Origin: Vulcanimicrobiota bacterium | GTDB taxonomy: Bacteria; Vulcanimicrobiota; Xenobia; Xenobiales; JADMJV01 | Length of the DNA: 64,000 bases | Direction: 5' to 3' | Assembly (NCBI GenBank): GCA_017307785.1 | Contig: JAFKGI010000005.1 | Coordinates: 222,581 to 286,580, forward strand | Shown here: one piece after another, positions 56,455 through 64,000 of the stretch | Layout: each line of letters starts with the position of its first letter | How positions within the stretch are numbered: position 1 is the first letter of the stretch | Notes under the pieces: model-generated | Told to the model about the DNA's origin: nothing | Seen by the model: the letters and a program-made list of their open reading frames with translations, nothing else | The model's database searches: none | Program-made: the position numbers and the translations under genes

Positions 56455-58983
56455 ATGGTTGGCAGCGATTGGGAACAGACCCTGAACGGACTGGAAAAGA
56501 GCCTTCAGGAAGATCCGCGAGACACAGCCACCTGTCGGCGCCTGGCCGATGCCTACGCGGTGCGCGGCCGCCTGCGCGACACCGTCTCCACCTATCTGCA
56601 CTTAAGTGACCTTCTCCAATCCCAGGGTGACTACGAGAACGCCCTGCAAATCTCGGGCCTGGTGCTGCAGTTGCAGCCGGAGTCGGAAAAGGGTCGGCTG
56701 CAGCGCATCCATCTGTTCGAGCAGCGCCAGGACGTGGCCCAGGCCAGCAAAGCCTATCGAGAACTGTCGTTGCTCTATGTCGAGCAGGGGCGTGGTCAAC
56801 AAGCCATCGAGTTGCTCGAGAGGGCCCGCCGCGGTCAGCCCGACAATCTGGAACTGATGCTGGAACTGGCCGAAACCCACACCGCCGAAGGTCAGCTGAA
56901 TCAGGCCATGAACCTCTTTGCCCAGGCGGCTGAGGGCTTTCTGATGCGTGGCCATAGAGAGCGCGCCTGTGATTGCCTGCGTCGTCTGAAGGTTCTGAAC
57001 TCGGCCAACGTCTCGGTGCTGTTGCAACTGGGCAAGCTCTATCTGGAGCTGGACCGTCTCGGGGAATCTGAACAGGAGTTGCGCGGCGTGCTGCGCCAGA
57101 CCTTGAACCACGAAGAAGCCCTGATGCTGCTCGGGCAGGTCTGTCAGCGCAAAGGCCAGGGCCGCGACGCCTGTCTGGCTTTCCAGCGCTTGATCTCCCT
57201 CAATCCGGAAAGCTGGGAGGCCCACGAACATCTGGCCCAGGTGCAGCAGAGTCAGGGCCTGCCCTTCGAAGCCGGGCAGAACTACCTGCGCGCGGCTGAA
57301 GGCTATCTGGCGCTGGGCGAGCGCGAGCGGGCCGTGCGCCCCCTGCGCAACTTGCTGGCGATTGAACCTGACCATCCGGGAGCCGTGAGCCATCTGGCCA
57401 CCCTGAATGCACCGGTCCAGCCCTTGGAGCTGGAAATGCCCGCCCTGGAGCCGGCCGTAACCGCGCCCAGCACCCCTTCCGGAGAGCTGCGTCAGGCGCT
57501 GAAACGCCGGGAACTCACGGCCAACAAGCCCGTTCTCAAGCCTTTGCCCGGCAGCCAGCCGCAGCCCAAGGTCAGCTCGATGAAGCCCGTGCTGGTCAAG
57601 CTGGCGGTGGTGGAAGAGCTGCCCGACTTCGAGGGCAGCAACGATTGGCTGAGCGAGGACCTCGAAATTGCCGACTGCGCCTGGTTGGCCGCTCTACCGC
57701 TATTCTCCAGCAACTGGACCACTCTCCAGCATCTGGTCTGTGGCGACGCGCCCGCACGCCTTTCTTGGCCCGGCCAGATCTGGGTGAGGCCGCGCTTCGC
57801 AAAACTGAGCGAAGAGCTGGAACACTGGAGCCAGGTGTGCCGTCAGACTCCGGAGCTCTGGCAGCCCCGTTCTCGTTGGGCAGAGACCTGCCTGAAGGCC
57901 GGCCTCTACGAGCAAGCCATTGAACTCTATCGGGAGGTCGTGGAAGTGGCCCCCGACAACGACGAGATGCGCCACCAACTGATCCAGGCCCTGATTTGGA
58001 ACGATGATCTGACGGGCGCTGCAGAAGCTTGTCTGGGATTGGCTGACCTCTATCGGGGGCGCGGGGAAGACGCGGAATCCCTGGAGTCGATTCAGTTGCT
58101 GCTGCAGCTGGAACCGCAGCATCTGGGCGCCCGTCGCCGCCTCAGCGACTGGACCGAAGGAAAAGTCTCGCGCCATCACCTGTCTGTCCTGGCCGAGCTG
58201 GCCTTCGCTCAGGAAAGCTGGGAAGAAGCGCTGCGGGCAGGGTCGGAACTGCTGGCCGCGGATGAAAATCAATGGCAGATTCGCCGGCGCGTGCAGTACG
58301 CGGCCGAGCGCTGTGGACGCGATGGCGAAGCCCTGACTCACGCTCGGCGCCTGCTGGAGCAGTTCTGCCAGATGGGAGATTGGCAGCAGGCCAGCCTGAG
58401 CTGTGAAGACCTGGCCGCTCGGGAAGCCGGACATCTTCGCCTGCTGGTCAAATTGCTGGAGAAATGCGACCAGCCCGAACGATTGGCGGCCGCCAAAATT
58501 CGCCTGGCCCAGGAATTGATCGACACTGACCAGCGAGAGCAGGCGCTAGTTCTACTGGCGGAATGCGCCGTTCAAGACCGGGCGGCCGCCGAAACTTTGC
58601 TGGAATTGTTGCTGGTGGACGGCGACGCCCGGGTCTCGGCGCTAGGAGCGCGAATCCTGGAAGAAAATCTGCGGATGGGTGAGTGGGAACAGGCCGAAGC
58701 TCTGTGCCTCCGGCTGCTCCAGGCTTTCCCCGAGGCGCCGGAACTACGATTCGCTCTGGGGGAAATCCATCGCCAGGCCGGTCGCTGGGAAGCCGCTCTG
58801 GAGCAGTTTCAGCAGGCTCGTCGTCACCAGGGCTGGCTTCACAAGGCCACTCACTCGCTGGCACTGTGCCTTAAGCAGCGGGAAGGAATGACGGAAGTGG
58901 CCAACCGCCAGATTGAGAAGGCGCTCCAGGTCCAGGGCAAAGCCGAGGAACTGGAAGCCCTTCGCAACCTTCTGAGCGCCTAG
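56455..58983 (+). CDS. Large TPR-repeat protein
   Basis: The 842-residue protein is nearly all TPR. About nine repeats fill residues 1-320 (RRLADAYAVRGRLRDTVSTY, AYRELSLLYVEQGRGQQAIE, LGKLYLELDRLGESEQELR), a Pro/Lys linker and an acidic segment fill about 320-410, and six or more further repeats reach the C-terminus. No signal peptide, membrane helix or enzyme domain, so it should be a cytosolic scaffold. TPR scaffolds are common around type IV pili and gliding motors, but nothing here proves such a link. GGAGG precedes ATG 56455. Confidence 0.85.
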   Translation: MVGSDWEQTLNGLEKSLQEDPRDTATCRRLADAYAVRGRLRDTVSTYLHLSDLLQSQGDYENALQISGLVLQLQPESEKGRLQRIHLFEQRQDVAQASKAYRELSLLYVEQGRGQQAIELLERARRGQPDNLELMLELAETHTAEGQLNQAMNLFAQAAEGFLMRGHRERACDCLRRLKVLNSANVSVLLQLGKLYLELDRLGESEQELRGVLRQTLNHEEALMLLGQVCQRKGQGRDACLAFQRLISLNPESWEAHEHLAQVQQSQGLPFEAGQNYLRAAEGYLALGERERAVRPLRNLLAIEPDHPGAVSHLATLNAPVQPLELEMPALEPAVTAPSTPSGELRQALKRRELTANKPVLKPLPGSQPQPKVSSMKPVLVKLAVVEELPDFEGSNDWLSEDLEIADCAWLAALPLFSSNWTTLQHLVCGDAPARLSWPGQIWVRPRFAKLSEELEHWSQVCRQTPELWQPRSRWAETCLKAGLYEQAIELYREVVEVAPDNDEMRHQLIQALIWNDDLTGAAEACLGLADLYRGRGEDAESLESIQLLLQLEPQHLGARRRLSDWTEGKVSRHHLSVLAELAFAQESWEEALRAGSELLAADENQWQIRRRVQYAAERCGRDGEALTHARRLLEQFCQMGDWQQASLSCEDLAAREAGHLRLLVKLLEKCDQPERLAAAKIRLAQELIDTDQREQALVLLAECAVQDRAAAETLLELLLVDGDARVSALGARILEENLRMGEWEQAEALCLRLLQAFPEAPELRFALGEIHRQAGRWEAALEQFQQARRHQGWLHKATHSLALCLKQREGMTEVANRQIEKALQVQGKAEELEALRNLLSA

Positions 58984-59282
58984 ACCGTGCCGGGACGGTT
59001 GAACGTCTGGGTCTGATAGTTCGGGCGCAGAGCCTGAACCTGGTGGTAGGTTGCCTGCTGGCCGGTCTGATTCATCATCAGATTGCCCAGCTGGGCGGGA
59101 TTCAGCCAGGGATGAGCCCGGCGCAATTCGGCGACATTGCTCGGCACATGGCCGACCTCTTCTTTGTCGGCTTTGTCGACAATATCGGGCATTGAGGCAG
59201 GGACCGATGAGGCCGATGCCACTCCCGAAGGATTCAGCATGGGCTGAACGGGACTGTTCTGAATCGGGTTCTTGAAAGCCAT
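58980..59282 (-). CDS. Small hypothetical protein
   Basis: A 100-residue protein from ATG 59282, whose AGGAGG (59283-59288) abuts the start codon with no spacer. The first 30 residues are Pro/Asn/Ser-rich (MAFKNPIQNSPVQPMLNPSG); the middle has one helix (VAELRRAHPWLNPAQLGNL). No cysteine, signal peptide or membrane helix. The 3' end overlaps the convergent TPR gene by four bases. Confidence 0.65.
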   Translation of the reverse strand: MAFKNPIQNSPVQPMLNPSGVASASSVPASMPDIVDKADKEEVGHVPSNVAELRRAHPWLNPAQLGNLMMNQTGQQATYHQVQALRPNYQTQTFNRPGTV

Positions 59283-59484
59283 CCTCCTGAAAGCGTGATT
59301 TGTGTGGGAAATCAGATCAGGGATAGCTGGGGATTAACGGGCAATCAAAAGACGCAAAAGCAAAGTCTCTTCGCTCCTTCGGTTGGTGTGTGTGTGACTG
59401 GACCTGCGGGCCACCTCAAGGGCGTGCCTCTGCCGCTTAAATATATCCTAAAAATGTAACCGGATTGTGAATTTCGCGTTAAAA
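59283..59484. other. Intergenic region, no gene seen
   Basis: About 200 bases between two minus-strand genes. The AT-rich part near 59440-59480 and the region near 59300-59360 probably hold 3' and promoter sequence; no hairpin with a T tract, RNA gene or clear promoter pair was found. Confidence 0.4.
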
Positions 59485-61947
59485 CTATAGAAGCTTCACG
59501 ACGTGGGCCTGGGGGCCCTCACGGAATTGGACCTCGATGTAGTTCGGGGTCCATTTGACCGGTACCGCCTTGCCGTCCACCGTGGCCGATTGATTCTTCG
59601 TGTTGTAGAAGCGCACGTTCAGGTTGCGCTCCGGCAGTGCGTAGCCGGTCTTCTCGATGGTCAGAGTGCGACTGGCGAAGGTGACCTTTCTGCGGGCGAA
59701 CTGGCCGTGGAGATACTGCTGGGTCTTACCGTCGTCTTCGTAAAGAGTGCCTTCGGCTTTCTGGGCTGCGTTGGGATAAACGCGCAGCTCCAGGGGCGCG
59801 TTCGGCAAGGCGTCGACGGTGTTCTTCTCGGGTCCCAGCGGGATAACGGACCCGCCGCGGGCGTAGAGCGGCACCGTCTCCAGCGGGGCGTCCACCGTCT
59901 GATGCTGCTTACTCTGCAGCTGGCCGGTGTAGAAATCATACCAGTTGCCACGCGGCAGATAGACGCGCTTCTTCTCCAAATTGGGCTTCACCACCGGCGA
60001 GCAGAGCAGATCGCGACCGGCCAGAAACTGATCGTCCATAGCGTAGGTATTCGAATCGTCCTGATACTCCAGCACCAGTGGGCGAATGAAGGGAGTGCCA
60101 GTGGTACGGGCTTCGTCCAGGCCGGCGTAGATGTAGGGCAGCAATCGATAGCGCAGCTTGAGGTACTTGCGAATGATGCCCTCATAGTAGCTGCCGAAGC
60201 GCCAGGGCTCCTGATCGTATTCGTCCTGCGCCTTGTGATTGCGACAGAAGGGCACCAGAAAGCTAATCTGATAGGCGCGAGTGAGCATTTCGCCATCGCC
60301 GCGGCCCATAAAGCCGCCTACGTCAGAGCCGATGAAAGTCTCGCCCGAGAGGCCCAGATTGCAGAACATGGGAACGGAAACGGCCAGGGCTTCCCAGGAA
60401 GAAGCGGCGTCGCCGGTCCACATGGTGGAGTAGCGTTGGATACCGGCGTAAGCGGCGCGGGTGATGACGTAGGGACGGTCATTGGGCCGCAGTCTGAGCA
60501 GGCCTTCGTAGGTGGCTTTGCACATGAGCAGGGCGAAGACGTTGCGGTTCTTGGCGTGGGGCGTGTTGCGGCCCAGGTCGTCGAAGTAAGAGTCGCGCTG
60601 GTTGGCGCCGGTGTCGCCTTTCTCGGTAAAGTCCGCCGGTTCGTTCATGTCGTTCCAAATACCGCCGGTGCCGTGGTCGAGATAAGCCCGGTGCAGGTCG
60701 CCCCACCACTTGCGGGCGGCTTCTTTGGTAAAATCGACGAAAACGGTCTCGCCGGGCCAGACGGTGGTGACCATCTGCTTGCCGTCCTTGCGCTTGACGA
60801 AGTAGTCGTTCTGGGTGCCCTGGTTGTAGACGTAGTAGGACTTGGACTGGTCTTTGAGCTCGGGCTGCTCTTCGTCTTTGGAAGGTTGGTTGGGCTGATA
60901 TTTGACGCCCGGGTCGACGATGTTGACCACGTGCAGACCCTTGGCCTTGAGGCGCTTGCTCAGCCCGTCCGGATCGGCGAAACGCTTGAGGTCCCAGGTG
61001 AAGACGCGGTATTTCTGCATGTAGTCGATGTCCAGGGTCATGACGTCGAGCGGCAGGTCATGGCTTTGATAGGTATCGGCAATTTTTTCCACCATACGGT
61101 CGGGGTAGTAGGACCAGCGCGAGGCCTGGTGACCCAGGGCCCACTTCGGCGGCAGATAGATGCGCCCGGTCAATTCGGTGTATTTGCGCACCACGTCTTT
61201 GATGGTGGGCCCGTCGATGAAGTAATAATCGATCTGGCCACCCTCGACGCCGTAGCCGGTGTATTCCTGGCCGCTGTTGCCAAAGTCAAAGTGGCTGCGG
61301 TAGCTATTGTCGTAGAAGAGTCCGTGAGCCCGATTGTCCTCGAGGCTGATGTAAAACGGAATCGACTGGTAGATGGGGTCGGTTCCTTCGCTGTATTTCG
61401 GGGTATCCGAATTGAACATGCGGAAGTGTCCGCGTCTGCGGTCGAGCTTATGGGCCTTTTCGCCGAGGGCGTAAAAGTGCTCGTCCAGGCCCAGCTCTTT
61501 GGTGACCACGGTCATGAAACCGGCGCTGGGGTCGAAGACTTTCTGGGTGTGGTTGGGGTCACCGAGGAGAGGGCGGGCGTCTTTGCTGAGGGTACGGCCA
61601 TTTTTGTCCTGGATCTCGATGAGCAGAGGGTTCTTGTGAACGATGACCTTGAGGTTGGCGCTGGCGATCTGGATTTTGCTGGTGTCTTCGCTGGTGGTGA
61701 CGGCGGTGGGAGCCCAGTCGGTCTTAGCGATGGCCCACGACGGGTTGGGCTCGAGGCGTTTTTTGTAGGACATTTGGATGCGCGGCATGTCCGGCGTGAG
61801 AAACTCGACCTTGATCTGCGAGCCGTCCTGGCAAGTGATGAGGTTGTCCTGGCGTGACTGGTAGCCGGCTATAGGAATGAGACCTTCGACTTCAATCGCG
61901 TAGGTGGGAACGGCGAGGAGAGCGGCGAGTAAGAGTTTCTTCAGCAT
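59485..61947 (-). CDS. Exported glycoside hydrolase family 31 (alpha-glucosidase type)
   Basis: The 820-residue enzyme has a signal peptide (residues 1-17, VPTYA-I), an N-terminal beta-sandwich, the GH31 barrel and C-terminal beta domains. The nucleophile is Asp433 in GGIWNDMNEPADF; the acid/base is Asp513 in MWTGDAASSWE; LDVMTLDIDYM and GSDVGGFMG are further family motifs. It should release glucose or xylose from alpha-linked oligosaccharides outside the cytoplasm. ATG 61947. The EamA gene lies 12 bases upstream, so the two are probably co-transcribed. Confidence 0.94.
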   Translation of the reverse strand: MLKKLLLAALLAVPTYAIEVEGLIPIAGYQSRQDNLITCQDGSQIKVEFLTPDMPRIQMSYKKRLEPNPSWAIAKTDWAPTAVTTSEDTSKIQIASANLKVIVHKNPLLIEIQDKNGRTLSKDARPLLGDPNHTQKVFDPSAGFMTVVTKELGLDEHFYALGEKAHKLDRRRGHFRMFNSDTPKYSEGTDPIYQSIPFYISLEDNRAHGLFYDNSYRSHFDFGNSGQEYTGYGVEGGQIDYYFIDGPTIKDVVRKYTELTGRIYLPPKWALGHQASRWSYYPDRMVEKIADTYQSHDLPLDVMTLDIDYMQKYRVFTWDLKRFADPDGLSKRLKAKGLHVVNIVDPGVKYQPNQPSKDEEQPELKDQSKSYYVYNQGTQNDYFVKRKDGKQMVTTVWPGETVFVDFTKEAARKWWGDLHRAYLDHGTGGIWNDMNEPADFTEKGDTGANQRDSYFDDLGRNTPHAKNRNVFALLMCKATYEGLLRLRPNDRPYVITRAAYAGIQRYSTMWTGDAASSWEALAVSVPMFCNLGLSGETFIGSDVGGFMGRGDGEMLTRAYQISFLVPFCRNHKAQDEYDQEPWRFGSYYEGIIRKYLKLRYRLLPYIYAGLDEARTTGTPFIRPLVLEYQDDSNTYAMDDQFLAGRDLLCSPVVKPNLEKKRVYLPRGNWYDFYTGQLQSKQHQTVDAPLETVPLYARGGSVIPLGPEKNTVDALPNAPLELRVYPNAAQKAEGTLYEDDGKTQQYLHGQFARRKVTFASRTLTIEKTGYALPERNLNVRFYNTKNQSATVDGKAVPVKWTPNYIEVQFREGPQAHVVKLL

Positions 61948-61959
61948 GGCCCGGCGGTT

Positions 61960-62895
61960 CTAGGTGCCGGGGATGAATGCCTTGCGCTTCCAGGTGATGT
62001 TGGCGGTACGCACCAGTTTGCTCAAGAGTGAGCGCCGGCCGGTCTGGCTGGTGGCCCAGAGAAGCACGGCGATTCCCAGCCATTGCTTCACTCCGAGCAT
62101 TTCGCCCAGCAGTAGACTGGAGAGCAGGCCGCTGATGGCCACGGTGGCCAGGCCGATGGTGCTGGCGGCGGCGGTTTTGCAGGTGCGGAAGCCCAGGGTC
62201 ATGAGCACCTGAGCGCCGGCCGAGGACAGGCCACAGCCCCAGAGCAAGCCCCACTCGGAGGGGCTGGGAGCGACGTAGCTCGAGTAGCAGAAAGGGGCCA
62301 CCACCACGCTGGAAACCAGGCACAAGCCGGTGACGACGATACTGGGAGGAGTGCCGCGCAGGCCGCGCAGAGCGGTGTAGGCGGCGCCGGCCATCACCGC
62401 CGAAGCCAGGCCGAGCCCGACGGCCGGAAGGTCATCGCTGATTCCCGGACCGCCCACGACCATGAGCACGCCGGTGAGGGCCAGGGGATAGGCCAGCAGC
62501 AGGCCGGCCGAAAGGGCTTCGTTGAGGAAGAGAAAGGCGAAGAGACCGGCCCAGAGCGGCGAGGTGTAGTTGAGCAGAACGGCGGTGGCCAGCGGCAGGC
62601 GCGAGATGGCGCTGAAGTAAGCGATCATCGCGAACCCGCCGGCCAGGCTGCGCAGTAGCAGCGGCTTGAGGTGGCCCAGGCCCACGGGGTAGGTCTTGAG
62701 GTCCTTGAGGAGGCTGGGGATGAGCACGAGCATGCAGAGAAAGCTACGGAAGAAGACGACCTGCACCGCCGGCAGGTGATGCTCCCCCATCAGGTCGCTG
62801 GGCTGCGTGCACAGCTTGACCGAGAGCGCCATGGTGGCGAAGAAGAAGCAGCTGGCGTATAAGGCGGCGTTGCCGCTCGGGGGGCGCATGTCCAT
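61960..62895 (-). CDS. EamA-family drug/metabolite transporter
   Basis: The 311-residue protein has ten predicted membrane helices in two EamA repeats: VFFRSFLCMLVLIPSLL and LPLATAVLLNYTSPLWAGLFA in the first half, AGAQVLMTLGFRTCKTAAAS (in SSAGAQVLM context) and GLLSSLLLGEMLGVKQWLG in the second. Such exporters carry amino acids, nucleotides or toxic metabolites. The first ATG (62895) and the third codon (62889) are both possible starts; TAGTGT lies seven bases before the latter. Confidence 0.9.
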   Translation of the reverse strand: MDMRPPSGNAALYASCFFFATMALSVKLCTQPSDLMGEHHLPAVQVVFFRSFLCMLVLIPSLLKDLKTYPVGLGHLKPLLLRSLAGGFAMIAYFSAISRLPLATAVLLNYTSPLWAGLFAFLFLNEALSAGLLLAYPLALTGVLMVVGGPGISDDLPAVGLGLASAVMAGAAYTALRGLRGTPPSIVVTGLCLVSSVVVAPFCYSSYVAPSPSEWGLLWGCGLSSAGAQVLMTLGFRTCKTAAASTIGLATVAISGLLSSLLLGEMLGVKQWLGIAVLLWATSQTGRRSLLSKLVRTANITWKRKAFIPGT

Positions 62896-63100
62896 TACAC
62901 TACACCCGCTGTTGGTTGGGCAGGTTGCCGGGTTGTTGCCGGGCGGGCGTTTCCGGGTTGGCGGTCGAGTGGGTCAGGGCGATGCGTGCACGGGTCCCGG
63001 AATTGCGCCCACCGGTGGCACGCACAATCGAAGAGGCGGATGCGGGTTGCGCTTGAGGCTAACTGGTCGGGCCTGGTTCTGGGGGCCGGGGTTGATTTGG
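62896..63100. other. Gene-free G+T-rich region upstream of the EamA gene
   Basis: About 200 bases with imperfect GTTGCCGGG and GGGCGTTTCCGGG motifs but no supported gene. A piece at about 62989-63022 (GGGTCCCGGAATTGCGCCCACCGG in two parts GGGTCCCGGAATTGC and GCCCACCGG) matches the repeat family that forms the array at 63432, so it is an isolated copy. Confidence 0.5.
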
Positions 63101-63372
63101 GCGTTCCCTACGGGCTGATGTGGATTATCTGCGCCAGCCTGTAGATTCGGGCGTTTTTGCGGGGAGTCGGGCAGATCCTACGGGCGGATGTAGCTTTTCT
63201 ACGCCAGCCTGTAGACTCGGGCGTTTGGGCGGGGATTTCGGGCAGATCCTAGGGCGGATGTGGATTATCTACGGCAGCCTAGCAGCCTGTAGATACGTGC
63301 GTCGGGGAGGGGTTTTCGGGCAGATCCTACAGGAGGATGTGGATTATCTACGCCAGGCTGTGGAGGGGCTCT
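63101..63372. repeat. Four direct repeats of about 70 bases
   Basis: The motif GATGTGGATTATCTACGCCA and following CAGCCTGTAGA-TCGGGCGTT recurs with GATG at 63117, 63187, 63257 and 63336 (spacing 70, 70, 79; the last carries an insertion with a second CAGCCT). Units also share GGGCAGATCCTA. Inside each copy TCTAC and GTAGA can pair around GCCAGCCT. Copies differ by several substitutions. No cas genes and no variable spacers of fixed length. Confidence 0.8.
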
Positions 63373-63431
63373 TGGGCGCTAGGCCGGGTTATAGGACTGG
63401 TCGCTCCACCTTGGGCGCCGCGGGTCGGAGA

Positions 63432-63722
63432 CTGCGCCCAACGATGTCGGCATTGCACCTACCGGTCTCGGCGCGCCCACCGGTATCGGCGCGCCCACGG
63501 TTGTCGGCATTGCACCCACCAGTACTGGCGCAACCACGGGTGTCGGCGCGCCTACTGGTCCCGGAATTGCGCTCGCCGGTGTCGGCGCGCCCACCGGTAT
63601 CGGCCGCAGCCACGGGTGCCAGCATTGCACCCACCGGTGCCGGCGCAACCACGGGTGTCGGCGCGCCTACTGGTCCCGGAACTGCGCCCACCGGTGTCGG
63701 CGCGCCCACCGGTACCGGCAGC
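63432..63722. repeat. Array of 18-base GC-rich repeats with an internal duplication
   Basis: Variants of GGTNTCGGCGCGCCCACC are joined head to tail. A 77-base block (63527-63603) is repeated at 63642-63718 with few changes, an offset of 115 bases. Since 115 is not a multiple of three, the hexapeptide-like frame (GVGAPT) breaks between copies on both strands, so I treat the array as non-coding. Confidence 0.75.
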
Positions 63723-63750
63723 CAGCGAGGGCGAGTTTTGTCCGGAAATG

Positions 63751-63771
63751 AAAAAAGCACCTTGCGGTGCT
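63751..63771 (-). terminator. Intrinsic terminator of the 16S rRNA transcript
   Basis: On the minus strand AGCACC, loop GCAA, GGTGCT and five T. It lies about 127 bases after the 16S 3' end with no tRNA or 23S gene between. Confidence 0.85.
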
Positions 63772-63894
63772 GATTTCTGCTCTTTGGCATCTGGATAATC
63801 AATTTGAGGCTAGCTTCACTTGAGTATCGACAGAAACGTGGAAACCGGAGCTTCCTACGAACTTGCGATATGATAATCCAAGTTCACGTCTCCC

Positions 63895-64000
<106 letters not shown>

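Noticed and set aside
59503..61857. 784-codon open frame on the plus strand
   Set aside because: Antisense shadow of the GH31 gene, whose catalytic motifs are intact.
63101..63372. CRISPR array
   Set aside because: Repeat units are diverged and contiguous, there are no unique spacers of constant length, and no cas gene is present in the window.
63120..63773. Open frames of 150-217 codons across the repeat region, both strands
   Set aside because: They are made of the 70- and 18-base repeats, change repeat frame at the 115-base duplication, lack ribosome sites and have no family.

Overview
The window is 64 kb of G+C-rich bacterial chromosome, almost fully coding, with short intergenic gaps and genes on both strands. 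Several things point to a free-living, probably diderm heterotroph from a poorly characterised, deep-branching phylum: many secreted, EF-hand, NHL, TPR and PilZ proteins, proteins known only as DUF families, frequent GTG/TTG starts, leaderless promoters, and a 16S rRNA gene with no 23S gene behind it. The 103 bases of 16S visible are too few to name the phylum. The leaderless TANNNT promoters and unlinked rRNA recall Deinococcus-Thermus, Chloroflexota and some candidate phyla, but that is only an analogy.

Layout. 1-6.0 kb: truncated EF-hand gene (-), NHL-repeat protein, peptide-type ABC transporter (binding lipoprotein plus two permeases, no ATPase), small protein, thiol peroxidase. 6.0-12.2 kb (-): arginine operon argC-argB-argD-argA(GNAT)-argJ preceded by a DUF2237 gene and an unrecognised gene. 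12.3 kb: tRNA-Arg(UCG) with promoter and terminator. 12.5-18.9 kb: tandem-PilZ protein, osmoprotectant-type ABC system with a fused binding protein/permease, propeller-like protein with hotdog thioesterase, SGNH hydrolase. 19-28.3 kb: exported proteins of unknown role, rarA, methyltransferase coupled to a triple-STN (secretin N-domain) protein, Ser/Thr kinase. 28.3-34.8 kb (-): five-gene operon that looks like complete putrescine breakdown (exported copper amine oxidase, aminobutyraldehyde dehydrogenase, GABA aminotransferase, succinate-semialdehyde-type dehydrogenase) ending in a thioredoxin-like gene. 34.9-36.4 kb (+): Phd/VapC-type toxin-antitoxin pair, then a PuuD-like gamma-glutamyl-GABA hydrolase. 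36.4-50.4 kb: FG-GAP protein, GST, bifunctional homocysteine methyltransferase/methylene-THF reductase, transglutaminase homologue lacking its catalytic cysteine, lipase, MFS transporter, DUF3300/DUF2950 pair. 50.4-59.3 kb: von Willebrand A protein fused to a degenerate ADP-ribosylglycohydrolase, SDR, five-EF-hand protein, protein with a RanBP2-type zinc finger, large TPR protein. 59.5-62.9 kb (-): exported GH31 glucosidase and EamA transporter. 62.9-64 kb: a 1 kb gene-free region with two unrelated direct-repeat families, then the 3' end of 16S rRNA (-) followed at once by its own terminator.

Gene organisation. Co-transcribed genes are very often coupled by 1-20 base overlaps, and many coupled starts are not ATG (TTGA, GTGA, TAGTG, probably CTGA). 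First genes of transcription units fall into two classes: those with an AGGAGG-type ribosome site, and at least eight with a -10 hexamer 5-6 bases before the start codon, as expected for leaderless mRNAs. That pattern also supports two very small genes (32 and 47 codons).

No single cluster is an obvious new defence or secretion system. The most novel-looking items are the VWA/ADP-ribosylglycohydrolase fusion, the RanBP2-finger protein, the tandem hairpin repeats at 41.7-41.9 kb, the unlinked 16S gene and the leaderless promoter class.
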